Source of the DNA: Gammaproteobacteria bacterium
GTDB taxonomy: Bacteria > Pseudomonadota > Gammaproteobacteria > Arenicellales > Arenicellaceae
DNA length: 64,000 bases
Reading direction: 5' to 3'
Assembly: GCA_013002025.1 (NCBI GenBank)
Contig: JABDKW010000005.1
Coordinates: forward strand, 62,001 to 126,000
The notes beneath the pieces are model-generated. The model ran no database searches. It was given only the letters and a program-made list of their open reading frames with translations, and was not told the origin of the DNA. Shown here one piece after another: positions 1-8,208 of this stretch. Both the position numbers and the translations under genes were made by a program. Position 1 is the stretch's first letter, and every line of letters starts with the position of its first letter.

Positions 1-477
1 ATCATGCGTTCTGGTCCATTTTGCTCGCGCGGCTCTCGAGCTACGACGCTCAGTGGAAAACAGCTGTCGATGTTGTGCACTCAAAAAAGTCCGCAGATGA
101 TGGTTTGCCAGGCGGGCGCGAAGGGCAGTTTGCTGGTTAGCATTGCCCGCGCGTGGGTCATTTAGCAGCCTTGGGTTCAAATCTTGTAGCAGAGAGTAGA
201 CTGCTGCCGCTGCCTCCGGCTGATTACTCTTTTGCAGCCAAGCGCCAGCATAAAGATATGCTAAGGGGTTATCAGGTGCCAACTGGATACATTGATGATG
301 CGCATAGCCCGCTCGCGCCCAGCTACCAATCTGTTCTTCGACGTTGGCCAAACGATGCCAGGCCTCGGCATCAGCCTGGTCTGATTCGGTAAACTCGCGT
401 AACAGCCTGAGTCCTTCGGCGTTGTCGCCTTTGGCAAAGGCCGTGTCGATACCGTCACGGGTTGCCTGATCGGTCAA
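1..477 (-). CDS. TPR protein, N-terminal part; probable aspartyl/asparaginyl beta-hydroxylase-type protein (partial)
   Basis: An open frame of 159 codons runs off the left edge without a stop. It starts at a TTG whose last two bases form part of the TGA of the upstream oxygenase gene, with GGAGG four bases ahead, which points to translational coupling. The protein opens with tetratricopeptide-like helices (residues about 1-90; AEAWHRLANVEEQIGSW, then APDNPLAYLYAGAWLQ), followed by an Arg/Ala/His-rich linker (LRARLANHHLRTFLSAQHRQ). That linker resembles the segment that precedes the catalytic domain in bacterial TPR-AspH-type hydroxylases. The catalytic domain itself would lie outside the window, so the enzyme assignment is an inference. 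Pairing with a second 2-oxoglutarate oxygenase gene supports it. Confidence 0.6.
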   Translation of the reverse strand, partial: MTDQATRDGIDTAFAKGDNAEGLRLLREFTESDQADAEAWHRLANVEEQIGSWARAGYAHHQCIQLAPDNPLAYLYAGAWLQKSNQPEAAAAVYSLLQDLNPRLLNDPRAGNANQQTALRARLANHHLRTFLSAQHRQLFSTERRSSRAARAKWTRTHD

Positions 478-1247
478 TTATCCTCCAGGTCTTCTCTTAT
501 GACGGTAGGGTCATCTCGCAGCCAGCCTGTCAGGGAATAGCGACCTTTGTCCGCGAAGGGCGTCACGTATCCAACACTGTGTAATCTTGGCACCTGAAAA
601 ATGGTCAGTGAATTAAAACACGGGTACCAGCTCTCCGCTGCCGCTGCCCCTACGCCATCGAAAAAGTTTGTTTGGCCTCCCCAGTTATAGGACCAGTTCT
701 TGGTAAACCCCAGTACCACGGCAAAGCGTCTCACGCTGCTATCTTCAGTTTCCCGTTGGTCGCCCATATCGTCATGCATGTTTAAAAAATGATTGCGCTC
801 ATACAAGGTCGCCTGAGGATCCATTTTCACGAGCGTATTGACTCCGGTAATTTGACGCGCGGTCTTAATGAAGGCGGTATTGTTGAGGAAAGTTGCAATC
901 TCATACAGCATGGAGTTGTCCGTGATCAGGCCGTCCTTAATCGCATCGATGATTGGGAAGAACTTATACATGTACTGGTAATTAGCGGATGCCCGTTGGT
1001 GCAGCTCGGTCATGATTTGCTGTTCTTGTTCCTGCGACAATTGCGCCACCTGGGTGCTGTCGAGGCGTACCGGCTGACCTTGAGCGTCAGAGTACGCCAA
1101 ATGCCACGCAGTGTAATTCTTTAAGCAATCCAGAATGGATTCTGCAGACTCCGTGGTAAGAAAATTGTCGATTCGTATTTTGCCCTGACTTTGAAAATTT
1201 GCGGCGATTTGCTCAATATCAAGTTCAGGATTGATTTGCAGATTCAT
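474..1247 (-). CDS. 2-oxoglutarate/Fe(II)-dependent oxygenase, prolyl-hydroxylase-like
   Basis: The 257-residue protein has the double-stranded beta-helix signature of Fe(II)/2-oxoglutarate dioxygenases. The first two metal ligands fit H158-x-D160 in LNMHDDMGDQ, the distal ligand fits H223 in VPRLHSVGYV, and R236 in GRYSLTGWLR sits where the 2-oxoglutarate carboxylate is bound. GGQTNFFDG (190-198) is the usual turn before the distal strands. This pattern is typical of the Tpa1/prolyl 4-hydroxylase-like group, which hydroxylates amino-acid side chains; the substrate here is unknown. The TTG-started TPR gene overlaps its stop, so the two are probably co-expressed. A promoter-like site lies about 75 bases upstream. 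Confidence 0.85.
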   Translation of the reverse strand: MNLQINPELDIEQIAANFQSQGKIRIDNFLTTESAESILDCLKNYTAWHLAYSDAQGQPVRLDSTQVAQLSQEQEQQIMTELHQRASANYQYMYKFFPIIDAIKDGLITDNSMLYEIATFLNNTAFIKTARQITGVNTLVKMDPQATLYERNHFLNMHDDMGDQRETEDSSVRRFAVVLGFTKNWSYNWGGQTNFFDGVGAAAAESWYPCFNSLTIFQVPRLHSVGYVTPFADKGRYSLTGWLRDDPTVIREDLEDN

Positions 1248-1323
1248 TAATGGTCTTCCGGGTCAGATCGATGTTGTTCAAAATTCAGGTAATCACGTTC
1301 GGGTGGTAAACGCGCGGAATCGT

Positions 1324-1353
1324 ATAGTAGCCGCATTTCGCCCGAGGTGCCAA
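1324..1353 (-). promoter_or_regulatory. Candidate sigma-70 promoter for the oxygenase operon
   Basis: Read on the minus strand, TTGGCA (five of six bases match the -35 consensus) is followed after 18 bases by TACTAT (four of six match the -10). Transcription would begin near 1317 and give a leader of about 70 bases. This is sequence matching only. Confidence 0.4.
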
Positions 1354-1367
1354 AGCTGACTACAATT

Positions 1368-1383
1368 AAATAAGGCCTTATTT
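1368..1383. promoter_or_regulatory. Perfect 16-bp palindrome upstream of the oxygenase promoter
   Basis: AAATAAGGCCTTATTT is a perfect inverted repeat without a spacer. It lies 14 bases upstream of the predicted -35 box of the oxygenase operon and 30 bases past the end of the protease gene. A dimeric regulator site is possible. It is a poor terminator because there is no loop. Confidence 0.3.
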
Positions 1384-1413
1384 TTAAAACGTTGAAATTG
1401 ATTCTTTCTTGGA

Positions 1414-2631
1414 TTATTTCGGGGTATTAAATATCAGCGCATTTTCTTGCGAGTCAATGACATAGCTTAATCCCGGGTTCAATTGGTTTAACAAATCAGT
1501 GCCCAGCAAACCCTCAACCCCGGGCTGGGCAAATTCAATTTCAGCAAATTTCACATCGCGGCGTTGTAGCGGCCCCAAAGCAACCGATTCAGCTGTGGCC
1601 AACTGTGCTTGTCGCACTCCATTCGCTGTATTCAGGCGAATCAACTTTCCGCTTACAGGCAATCGCAGGCGCTTCACAACGCTTTCAGACAGGGCCGAGA
1701 TTGAGGCTCCAGTATCGAGCAGCATCCGCACATCAGTGTCATTAATACGAGCCACAATGACGAAGCTGCTGCCGGTGCTTAACAGTGGCACGCGTACCTG
1801 CCCCGGTGTTGTTGAGTCACTATTTTGCAAACCGGCAGTTGCATAAATTTGCTGCAGCTTGGCTTGTACCGTGATGGCCAGATCCTGGTTGTATAGCAAT
1901 GGTTGCAAGAGCGTCAAGGCATTCGTTGTATCACCCAACTCCAGGTAGGCGTCAGCCAGTTCCAGCTGAAAATGCGTGAACCCCGGGTGCAAGTGATACA
2001 GGTCTCGATACATTTCCAGCACGCCTAACTCGTTACCACCCCGCAGTAATTCGTCGCGCAAATACCCTGAAATCTGTACCAGAGCGGCCAGATCGCGTTG
2101 CTGAATGTCTGCGCGATGTTCAAGAGAGCTGGCCCGCTTGATTGACTCAAGCGCGGCGGCCCAGTCGTCCATTAACATTTGTACGTTGCCAAGCTGACGC
2201 CACGCATCCGCATTTTCATTAGTGGCCGCATAGGTCACCAGAAGGTCGACTGCGGATTGCAACTGATCACTGGCGGTGCGTTGTGCGGCATGATCGAGGA
2301 TTAATCGTGCCAATGCCTCCGCCTGATTGGAATTTAATCGCGCGTACAGGGAATTGAGCAGGGCAACCGCTGCATTGAACTCTCCGTTTGTCAGGAGTCG
2401 TTGTAGTTGTTGCTGGTAAGCAGCGAAGGAGTCTTCTGCGGCGCTCAATGTCGCGACCGGAGTACCAGCACCGACAGACCCTGATACATTTGGCGCTGCA
2501 ACTGCAGGCGACTGCAATGCGCGTTGCTCCATTTGCCACCAGATCGTGGCTGATAGCATCGATGTCGCGGCGATGCCCAATATCCAGTATCGCGAAGGCA
2601 CGCTAATTAAACTTGCTTGGCAACCGATCAA
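1414..2631 (-). CDS. Membrane-anchored TPR protein with retropepsin-like aspartic protease domain
   Basis: The 405-residue protein has a single N-terminal membrane helix (about 17-31), TPR-like helices through residues 65-265, and a C-terminal clan AA (retropepsin-like) domain. The active-site motif DTGAS is at 306-310, preceded by hydrophobic MLL, and LLGTDLL (375-381) fits the second conserved strand of the family. Such domains act as dimers and the rest of the protein should lie in the periplasm. The start is uncertain: TTG at 2631 gives the longest frame and GTG at 2601 is an alternative that keeps the membrane helix. Neither has a clear ribosome binding site. A strong terminator 47 bases upstream on the same strand suggests either an independent RNA or attenuation ahead of this gene. 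Confidence 0.8.
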   Translation of the reverse strand: MIGCQASLISVPSRYWILGIAATSMLSATIWWQMEQRALQSPAVAAPNVSGSVGAGTPVATLSAAEDSFAAYQQQLQRLLTNGEFNAAVALLNSLYARLNSNQAEALARLILDHAAQRTASDQLQSAVDLLVTYAATNENADAWRQLGNVQMLMDDWAAALESIKRASSLEHRADIQQRDLAALVQISGYLRDELLRGGNELGVLEMYRDLYHLHPGFTHFQLELADAYLELGDTTNALTLLQPLLYNQDLAITVQAKLQQIYATAGLQNSDSTTPGQVRVPLLSTGSSFVIVARINDTDVRMLLDTGASISALSESVVKRLRLPVSGKLIRLNTANGVRQAQLATAESVALGPLQRRDVKFAEIEFAQPGVEGLLGTDLLNQLNPGLSYVIDSQENALIFNTPK

Positions 2632-2677
2632 TCATGGCTAAATCATATCCTACTAAGTAGCAGCTTTGCAGCAGCCA

Positions 2678-2705
2678 AAAAAAACCCCGGCTCGAAAACC
2701 GGGGC
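2678..2705 (-). terminator. Rho-independent terminator (minus strand)
   Basis: CCCCGG (2686-2691) pairs with CCGGGG (2700-2705) around an 8-base loop, and the plus strand carries eight A residues at 2678-2685. Read on the minus strand this is a GC stem followed by eight U residues, a classic intrinsic terminator. It lies between any upstream minus-strand transcript and the protease gene. Confidence 0.8.
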
Positions 2706-2790
2706 TAACAATATCAAACCTGGAGGGTAGGACCTCCGAACATCGGTTTGATCAGGGGTTGAAGACTTCAATTTAACGGCAACCGAGTTA
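2678..2790 (-). ncRNA. Candidate small RNA or attenuator leader ending in the terminator
   Basis: Directly 5' of the terminator on the minus strand, an 8-bp perfect helix (bases 2746-2753 with 2714-2721) encloses a second helix of GGAGG with CCTCC (2734-2738 with 2723-2727) and a 6-base loop. Nested stems plus a U-tract terminator are typical of a small RNA or of a regulated leader. I could not place a convincing promoter and recognise no known RNA family. The 5' end is a guess. Confidence 0.35.
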
Positions 2791-2843
2791 ATTAAACATG
2801 CAAAAACGAGCGGATTTGCATTGCTTTACAGTTTGTGGGCCGG

Positions 2844-3040
2844 ACATCGCCGTTCCTGCGCATCCCGGCGGCCGAGGCATACGACCCACAGGGAAGTGGG
2901 AAGTGCCGGTTAGTCGCCAGGAGCGACTCCGGCCCGTTCATCTAACATCGTTCCTGCGCATCCCTGCGCTCACGGCATACGACCCACAGGGAAGTGGGAA
3001 GTGCCGGTTAGTCGCCAGGAGCGACTCCGGCCCGTTCATC
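2844..3040. repeat. Two direct copies of a 98-bp intergenic repeat
   Basis: The segment from 2876 to 2942 recurs without change 98 bases on, at 2974 to 3040. The leading parts (from 2844 and 2945) are related but diverged and differ by 3 bases in length. The second copy's leading part shares the core found in the 51-bp repeats just downstream. Within the unit, GTCGCC-AGGA-GCGAC can fold into a hairpin. Confidence 0.9.
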
Positions 3041-3088
3041 CCTGGACAAGCGCCGCTCCTGCACATACCCCTCAAGGGGGTACCGAGG

Positions 3089-3197
3089 TCCTGTGAAATG
3101 CCGTTCCTGCGCATCCCTGCGCTCACGGCATACAGCACATCCTGTGAAATGCCGTTCCTGCGCATCCCTGCGCTCACGGCATACAGCACATCCTGTG
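3089..3197. repeat. 51-bp tandem repeat, two copies plus a partial third
   Basis: Units begin at 3089 and 3140 and a fragment begins at 3191. Each unit carries ATGCCGT and ACGGCAT arms flanking a core of CCTGCGCATCC type, so each can form an imperfect hairpin. The same core is present in the neighbouring 98-bp repeat, so both belong to one dispersed, REP-like family. There are no unique spacers, so it is not a CRISPR array. Confidence 0.9.
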
Positions 3198-3200
3198 CAT

Positions 3201-3236
3201 AAAAAAGGCGCTCTGGCTTTTACTGCCCAGAGCGCC
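3201..3236 (-). terminator. Rho-independent terminator downstream of greB
   Basis: A perfect 10-bp GC-rich stem (3207-3216 with 3227-3236) encloses a 10-base loop, and the A-tract at 3201-3206 becomes a U-tract on the minus strand. It lies about 225 bases past the greB stop, so it ends either a greB transcript with a long 3' tail or a separate small transcript. Confidence 0.85.
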
Positions 3237-3330
3237 GAATGCAAACTAAATAGTGTAGGGGTGGGAATATTTAGCTTGGGTTTCAAATGAAAAACAACAA
3301 TGTGCGCACGTTCGTTCTAAGCGTGGCACG
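3201..3330 (-). ncRNA. Weak candidate small RNA between greB and its terminator
   Basis: On the minus strand an extended -10 element (TGC followed by TATATA, 3344-3336) would start a transcript of about 130 bases ending at the strong terminator. No good -35 is present and no protein frame is visible. The alternative is simply the greB 3' untranslated region. Confidence 0.2.
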
Positions 3331-3461
3331 CCCTATATATAGCAAAATCCTTTACTGGACATTTGTTTATTACAGAGCATTAATGCAACTTTAATCGATT
3401 GGTAAGCAAGCAATTTGAGATGCACTAATCCGGCCCGATCAGGGCCCACCTGATTAGCTGG

Positions 3462-3956
3462 TTACTCGAGGTAGCTAAGTTCCATAATTGTGTAGCAATG
3501 GGTCTCACCAGCGAGCTTGATAGATACCTCGTCATCGACGGATTTCTTCAGCAGGGCTCTCGCCAGGGGTGAATCAATACTGATGTTGTCCTCGGCCCGA
3601 TCAGTTTCATCAGGCCCCACAATTCTGTATTTGCGAGTTTCGCCAGCCTCTGATTCCACGGTCACGAAGGCGCCAAAAAAAATCTTTTGCGGATCTCCCA
3701 CTCGCTCCACAATATTCAGATCCGGCATGCGTTTTTGCAAATATCGAATTCGCCGATCAATGCCGGCTTGCTCTTTTTTTCGATACAGGTATTCCGCATT
3801 TTCCGACCGATCGCCCTCGGCCGCTGCTGCCGCCAGAGCGTCGTTGACGATGCGGCGCTTGGCCCACAGTGCCTTTAGCTCCTGCTCCAGAGCCTGATAG
3901 CCCTCGGCAGTGATGTAGGGTGAAGATTTTTCTCTGGGCGGGCGCCATCGAGACAT
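3462..3956 (-). CDS. greB: Transcription elongation factor GreB
   Basis: GreB enters the secondary channel of backtracked RNA polymerase and stimulates cleavage of the transcript 3' end. The 164-residue protein has the family layout: an N-terminal antiparallel coiled coil (about 14-85) with the acidic tip GDRSENAEY, then the C-terminal FKBP-like domain. IDRRIRYLQKRM is the GreB-type continuation of the coiled coil and separates it from GreA. It is divergently placed from recQ with about 108 bases between the starts. Confidence 0.95.
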   Translation of the reverse strand: MSRWRPPREKSSPYITAEGYQALEQELKALWAKRRIVNDALAAAAAEGDRSENAEYLYRKKEQAGIDRRIRYLQKRMPDLNIVERVGDPQKIFFGAFVTVESEAGETRKYRIVGPDETDRAEDNISIDSPLARALLKKSVDDEVSIKLAGETHCYTIMELSYLE

Positions 3957-4064
3957 AATTGACCTTGATACAGGGGCTGTCGGTTAATATTCTTGAATCA
4001 TAACAGGCCGGGCGGCATACTCGTCGGCCATGCAAAATTTAGCCATCAAAGATAAGGAACATCA

Positions 4065-5876
4065 ATGATCGAGCGTGCCCGTCAGATATTACATGAAACC
4101 TTTGGTTACCTGGAGTTTCGGGGTCATCAACAGCAGGTAATCGAATGTGCCTTGGCTGGCAAAGACAGCCTGGTGTTGATGCCCACCGGCGGTGGCAAAT
4201 CGCTGTGTTACCAATTGCCGCCGCTGCTGCAGGATGGGATGGCAATTGTGGTCTCGCCATTAATTGCGTTAATGCAGGATCAGGTCTCGGCCCTGCGACA
4301 GTTGGGTGTAAACGCGGCTTACCTGAATTCCACTCTCACCGCCGAGGCCCATAACCAGGTAATGCGGCAAATCTATGATGGCGATTTGGATCTGCTGTAC
4401 ATCGCACCGGAGCGACTATTGCAGGAAAACACCCTGCAGCGCCTGGTACAGGTACCGATTTCATTGATTGCCATCGATGAAGCGCACTGTGTTTCGCAGT
4501 GGGGGCACGACTTCAGGGTTGACTATCTTGGTTTACATGTGCTCAAGCAGGCGTTTCCGGGGGTGCCGCGAATGGCGTTGACGGCGACTGCCAACGAGCG
4601 CACCCGCGAAGAAATAGTGCTGCGCCTGGCGTTGGATTCTCCGCAGATATTCGTCAGCAGTTTTGATCGTCCAAATATTCGTTATGCGGTGCAGCCCAAG
4701 GGTGACGCCAAGGCGCAACTGGCCGGATTTTTGGAGGGCCGGACCGGTCAGGCGGGCATTGTGTACTGTATGTCGCGTAACCGGGTTGATGGCATCGCAG
4801 CGTGGCTGTCAGGGCGTGGCTTTGATGCCCTGCCTTATCACGCCGGCCTCAGCGCCGCCGAGCGCAGTACTAATCAGCATCGCTTTCTCTACGAGGAGGG
4901 TGTAATCATTGTTGCCACCATCGCTTTCGGCATGGGGATCGACAAGCCGGATGTGCGATTTGTGGCGCATCTGGATTTGCCTAAAAGCCTAGAGTCCTAC
5001 TATCAGGAAACCGGTCGGGCCGGGCGCGACGGACAGCCCAGCGATGCCTGGTTGGTGTATGGCCTGCAAGATGTAATGCGTATCGTTAAGATGGTTCAGG
5101 AGTCGGATGGCAACGAGCAGCACAAACGCATTGAGCGCAGCAAGATTGACAGTCTGTTGGGCTGGTGTGAGGCAACTACCTGTCGACGCCGCTCCCTGCT
5201 AAATTATTTTGGCGAGTACACCGAAGGTGCCTGTGGCAATTGTGATATCTGTTCAAATCCGCCCCGTACCTGGGATGCAACTCAGGACGCGCAAAAATTA
5301 TTGTCTTGCATCTATCGTACCGGCCAGCGCTTCGGGTCTGGCCATGTTATTGATGTATTGCGCGGCAAAGACACTGCAAAAGTGCGGCAATTCGGACATC
5401 AACAATTATCCACGTATGGCATCGGTGAAGGTCGATCGGATCAGCAGTGGCGATCCATGCTGCGACAATTGATCGTACAGGACTACCTGTGGGTAAACGA
5501 TGCGCAATACGGTGCCATCCAGCTCACCGAAAGGGCGCGTGGTTTATTGAAGGGCGAAATCAAACTGTTTCTACGGGAGGACATGGAGGCCGCCAAACCG
5601 GCCCGCACTAAAAAAGTGCCCAAAGAAGTATCTGATGATGATCGGGCGTTGTGGGAGGCATTAAAGCGATGTCGAAGTCAGTTAGCCGAGGCACAGGGGG
5701 TGCCGCCGTTTCATATTTTTCATGATGCAACGCTTATGGAGATGATCCAATATCGGCCGGGCGATGCAGGCGAGTTGTTAACCTTAAACGGTGTCGGGCA
5801 AGTTAAGCTGGAGCGTTATGGGCAGCAGTTTCTATCTGTGCTGGCATCTCATCAGCAGGGCCCGGTACTTAATTAG
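4065..5876 (+). CDS. recQ: ATP-dependent DNA helicase RecQ
   Basis: RecQ is a 3'-5' DNA helicase of recombination and fork repair. At 603 residues it has all the expected parts: Walker A PTGGGKS with K45, the DEAH box at 138-141 ([14 protein letters not shown], including the aromatic-rich loop), helicase motif [12 protein letters not shown], a four-cysteine zinc site near residues 370-395 (CEATTC then GNCDIC), a winged helix, and a C-terminal HRDC domain (about 525-600). The stop shares one base with the GTG of the following DUF1285 gene, so the two are probably co-translated. Confidence 0.97.
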   Translation: MIERARQILHETFGYLEFRGHQQQVIECALAGKDSLVLMPTGGGKSLCYQLPPLLQDGMAIVVSPLIALMQDQVSALRQLGVNAAYLNSTLTAEAHNQVMRQIYDGDLDLLYIAPERLLQENTLQRLVQVPISLIAIDEAHCVSQWGHDFRVDYLGLHVLKQAFPGVPRMALTATANERTREEIVLRLALDSPQIFVSSFDRPNIRYAVQPKGDAKAQLAGFLEGRTGQAGIVYCMSRNRVDGIAAWLSGRGFDALPYHAGLSAAERSTNQHRFLYEEGVIIVATIAFGMGIDKPDVRFVAHLDLPKSLESYYQETGRAGRDGQPSDAWLVYGLQDVMRIVKMVQESDGNEQHKRIERSKIDSLLGWCEATTCRRRSLLNYFGEYTEGACGNCDICSNPPRTWDATQDAQKLLSCIYRTGQRFGSGHVIDVLRGKDTAKVRQFGHQQLSTYGIGEGRSDQQWRSMLRQLIVQDYLWVNDAQYGAIQLTERARGLLKGEIKLFLREDMEAAKPARTKKVPKEVSDDDRALWEALKRCRSQLAEAQGVPPFHIFHDATLMEMIQYRPGDAGELLTLNGVGQVKLERYGQQFLSVLASHQQGPVLN

Positions 5877-6424
5877 TGGATAAGTTACAACGGATCGCCG
5901 CCAGCCTCGCGACACCTAAAGTACCGCCGGTGCATGCATGGCGACCCGAACAGGTCGGCGAGATTGATATACAGATTGATCACAACTGTGATTGGTGGCA
6001 CGAAGGCGGCCTGATCCAGCGCGCCGAGTTGGTGAAGCTGTTTTCTTCAATTCTCTGGTATGAGGAAGATCAATACTATCTGGTCACGCCTGCTGAGAAA
6101 CTCAAAATAGCGGTGGCTGATGTGCCTTTCCTGGTCCAGTCTGCACAGGCGGTTGATAGCGCGTGGGTGCTCACGCTTAATACCGCTGAGCAATTACTGC
6201 CCGGGTCGGAACATCCGGTTGAGCTCCGCTTATATGATTCGGTATGGGTTCCCTATGTGAGAGTCAGGTATGAATTGTGGGCGCGGGTCGGCCGCCAAAC
6301 CTATTTGCAATGGGTTGAGGCGGCGTTGGAGAGCGACAATGGTGAGCCGCTCGCCGAGCCAGAGGGAAGTTCAACTCTGCACCTATACAGCGGTGAATAT
6401 CGCTTTGCCGTCGCACGCAGCTAA
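5876..6424 (+). CDS. DUF1285 family protein
   Basis: The 182-residue protein begins at a GTG that shares its first base with the recQ stop. The opening (VPPVHAWRPEQVGEIDIQI, then WWHEGGLIQRAELVKLFSSIL) matches the DUF1285 family: a beta-rich fold in which the conserved WxHxGxPIxR-type motif appears here as WWHEGGLIQR. No catalytic role is established for the family. It has no signal peptide or membrane helix. It converges on rsgA with 47 bases between them and no obvious terminator. Confidence 0.8.
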   Translation: MDKLQRIAASLATPKVPPVHAWRPEQVGEIDIQIDHNCDWWHEGGLIQRAELVKLFSSILWYEEDQYYLVTPAEKLKIAVADVPFLVQSAQAVDSAWVLTLNTAEQLLPGSEHPVELRLYDSVWVPYVRVRYELWARVGRQTYLQWVEAALESDNGEPLAEPEGSSTLHLYSGEYRFAVARS

Positions 6425-6471
6425 AACCGCACGTAGCCGCACGTAAAGTCGCACACAAGGCTACGCAGTAA

Positions 6472-7527
6472 TCAGCCGCCCAGCCCCCGCGCATGCTGTT
6501 CTTTAATGCTGGCTTTGATACTCACAAACGAATTAAATCGCTGTTCGCTTATCGTGCCGGCCTGCACCGCAGCCAACACTGCGCAGCCCGGTTCGCTGTT
6601 GTGCTGGCAATCGCGAAATTTGCAGTGGCCAACCTGTTGCGCAATCTCAATGAAGCCATATTGCAGTTGCTCAGGTTCAATATGCCACAAGCCGAAATCA
6701 CGGATGCCGGGTGAGTCGATTAACTGGCCCCCATCTGGCAGATGAAATAAGCGGGCCGTAGTGGTGGTGTGTGTCCCTTCGCCACTTTGCTCAGATAACG
6801 CGCCCACGGCAATGTCGTGCTCGGGCAACAAGGCATTAATCATGGATGATTTGCCAACCCCCGATTGACCTACAATTATGCTGGTACGCCCCTTTATCAA
6901 TGGTATTAATTGATCGAGCATAGCCGTCTGGTGTCTGGAGCTAATCACCCTGGCCACCGGGTAGCCCAGTGCTTGATAAAGATTGAGCAGTGAGTCGAAT
7001 TCGGATTGCAGGGGCGCGGCCAGCAGATCGGTTTTGTTTAACACCAGTACCGGCCTAATCTGCATTAATTCGGCGGCGACCAGATAGCGATCTATTAAAT
7101 TTGCCTGTGGTGGCGGTTGCACCGCGATCATTATAACCATCTGGTCGATATTGGCGGCCACCGCCTTGAGTCGCCCAAAATTATCCGGCCGCTCCAAAAC
7201 ACTACGTCGATCGAGCCGCGATTCAATGACGCCACTACCATCTGTGGCGAGTTTCCAGATCACTTTATCGCCCGTGACCAGCGTGCCAAGATTGGTTCTC
7301 GCTACACACTTAAAAACCCTGCCTTGGTGTGAGGCCTCGAGTGCTTCGACCTCAAAATGCTTACTGAAACGACACACCACCAAGCCGAGTTGCGCGCTGG
7401 ATAAGTCACCTGTCCGATGATTTGCGCTGAGGTCTCGACCTGACTGTCCGGCCTGATCGGCGCGATTCTGTTGCAGGCGTTCGCTGCGGGCCTGCTGCTG
7501 ACGATTTAATTTTCGCTTATCGCTCAC
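6472..7527 (-). CDS. rsgA: Small ribosomal subunit biogenesis GTPase RsgA
   Basis: RsgA is a circularly permuted GTPase that checks 30S subunit maturation. In the 351-residue protein the motifs appear in permuted order: G4 NKTD at 164-167, G1 GQSGVGKS at 220-227, G3 DSPG at 271-274, then the zinc knuckle with C302, C307, H309 and C315. An OB-fold occupies about 45-110 and the basic N-terminal tail is typical. It starts with GTG. A GIY-YIG gene ends 12 bases upstream on the same strand and probably shares its transcript. Confidence 0.96.
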   Translation of the reverse strand: MSDKRKLNRQQQARSERLQQNRADQAGQSGRDLSANHRTGDLSSAQLGLVVCRFSKHFEVEALEASHQGRVFKCVARTNLGTLVTGDKVIWKLATDGSGVIESRLDRRSVLERPDNFGRLKAVAANIDQMVIMIAVQPPPQANLIDRYLVAAELMQIRPVLVLNKTDLLAAPLQSEFDSLLNLYQALGYPVARVISSRHQTAMLDQLIPLIKGRTSIIVGQSGVGKSSMINALLPEHDIAVGALSEQSGEGTHTTTTARLFHLPDGGQLIDSPGIRDFGLWHIEPEQLQYGFIEIAQQVGHCKFRDCQHNSEPGCAVLAAVQAGTISEQRFNSFVSIKASIKEQHARGLGG

Positions 7528-7539
7528 GCAGTCGCTATC

Positions 7540-7818
7540 CTAGTCATATTGCTGCGAGCTATCAATCAAAGCCAGCTTAGCGGATCGGCTCAGCTTTTTA
7601 ATCACATATTCACGCTTGCTGGCGCTACTCCGGTCTGCGGCCGGCTCGCAGTACACCAGTGAAACAGGGCGCCGGGCGCGGGTATATTTAGCTGCCTTTT
7701 GATTGTCATGGTTATGTTCGTCGAGGCGGCGCTGAGGGTCCAATGCGATGCCAGTGTAAAAGGATTGATCTGCACAACGCAGGATATAAATGGACCATTG
7801 TTGCTCCATTGAACTCAT
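7540..7818 (-). CDS. GIY-YIG nuclease superfamily protein (YhbQ-like)
   Basis: The protein of about 92 residues is a stand-alone GIY-YIG domain. WSIYILRCADQSFYTGIAL supplies the GIY and YIG-like strands, RRLDEH holds the conserved Arg, and a Glu lies in KREYVIKKL. It resembles the YhbQ/UPF0213 proteins, for which DNA binding or nuclease activity has been proposed. I chose the ATG at 7818 because a promoter-like TTGACA/TGAAAT pair lies just upstream, which would leave a longer frame opening at 7893 partly outside the transcript. A second ATG at 7809 is also possible. Confidence 0.85.
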   Translation of the reverse strand: MSSMEQQWSIYILRCADQSFYTGIALDPQRRLDEHNHDNQKAAKYTRARRPVSLVYCEPAADRSSASKREYVIKKLSRSAKLALIDSSQQYD

Positions 7819-7891
7819 TGTTGCTTGTTGAGAGTGGTTTTTACGGCGTAGTTGGCCGGTGCCAAAACGCGGCACCCCGGTGATTTTTTGC

Positions 7892-7919
7892 ATTTCAGTC
7901 TCAGGTAAAGCATTGTCAA
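7892..7919 (-). promoter_or_regulatory. Candidate sigma-70 promoter for the GIY-YIG/rsgA operon
   Basis: On the minus strand a perfect -35 TTGACA is followed after 16 bases by TGAAAT (four of six). Transcription would start near 7885 and leave a leader of about 65 bases to the ATG at 7818. Confidence 0.45.
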
Positions 7920-8052
7920 TCTATAGTTCGGTTCCTGTTGCCTACTGTTCCAGCCCACTACTATACGTTGTGGCGTATGCGCTGTAGTACCGGATTCGGC
8001 CGGCGCGGTCACCTCGGTGCCCATTGAGCGCCTAATTGCTAGCCGAATTCGG

Positions 8053-8081
8053 TTAACAAACCAGCTGTGATGTTGTATCTT
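8053..8081 (+). promoter_or_regulatory. Candidate sigma-70 promoter for the pilG-chp operon
   Basis: TTAACA (five of six) is followed after 17 bases by TATCTT (four of six). The predicted leader to pilG is about 120 bases. Sequence match only. Confidence 0.35.
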
Positions 8082-8208
8082 ATATGAGTTAAACAACATT
8101 AATAACAACAATTTAAGTACTTTTTCTGCGAAGTTTCATTAGAAGTTGGCCGTGGCTTGCCACCGCACAACGATCTTCTGCTTCCGAGCCACCTGAGAGT
8201 CCTGACTT

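Larger units (their letters stand above)
2632..3461. other. 830-bp region without a credible protein gene
   Basis: This stretch holds two minus-strand terminators, a structured RNA candidate, two copies of a 98-bp repeat and about two copies of a 51-bp repeat. The open frames across the repeats are repetitive, lack ribosome binding sites and exist because the repeat units have few stops. I regard them as non-coding. Confidence 0.7.
7819..8208. other. Divergent intergenic region between the rsgA operon and pilG
   Basis: About 390 bases separate the two divergent operons. I see one promoter-like site on each strand (7892-7919 minus, 8053-8081 plus) and no convincing protein or RNA gene. Confidence 0.5.

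Noticed and set aside
3089-3197. CRISPR-like appearance of the 51-bp direct repeats
   Set aside because: The units are contiguous with no unique spacers and no cas genes are present.
2798-3290. Several open frames of 65-134 codons across the repeat region on both strands
   Set aside because: They translate the repeats, have no ribosome binding sites, overlap each other on both strands and show no protein-like composition.
7815-8111. 98-codon frame on the minus strand upstream of the GIY-YIG gene
   Set aside because: It overlaps the GIY-YIG start region in another frame, spans both predicted promoters and shows no family features.
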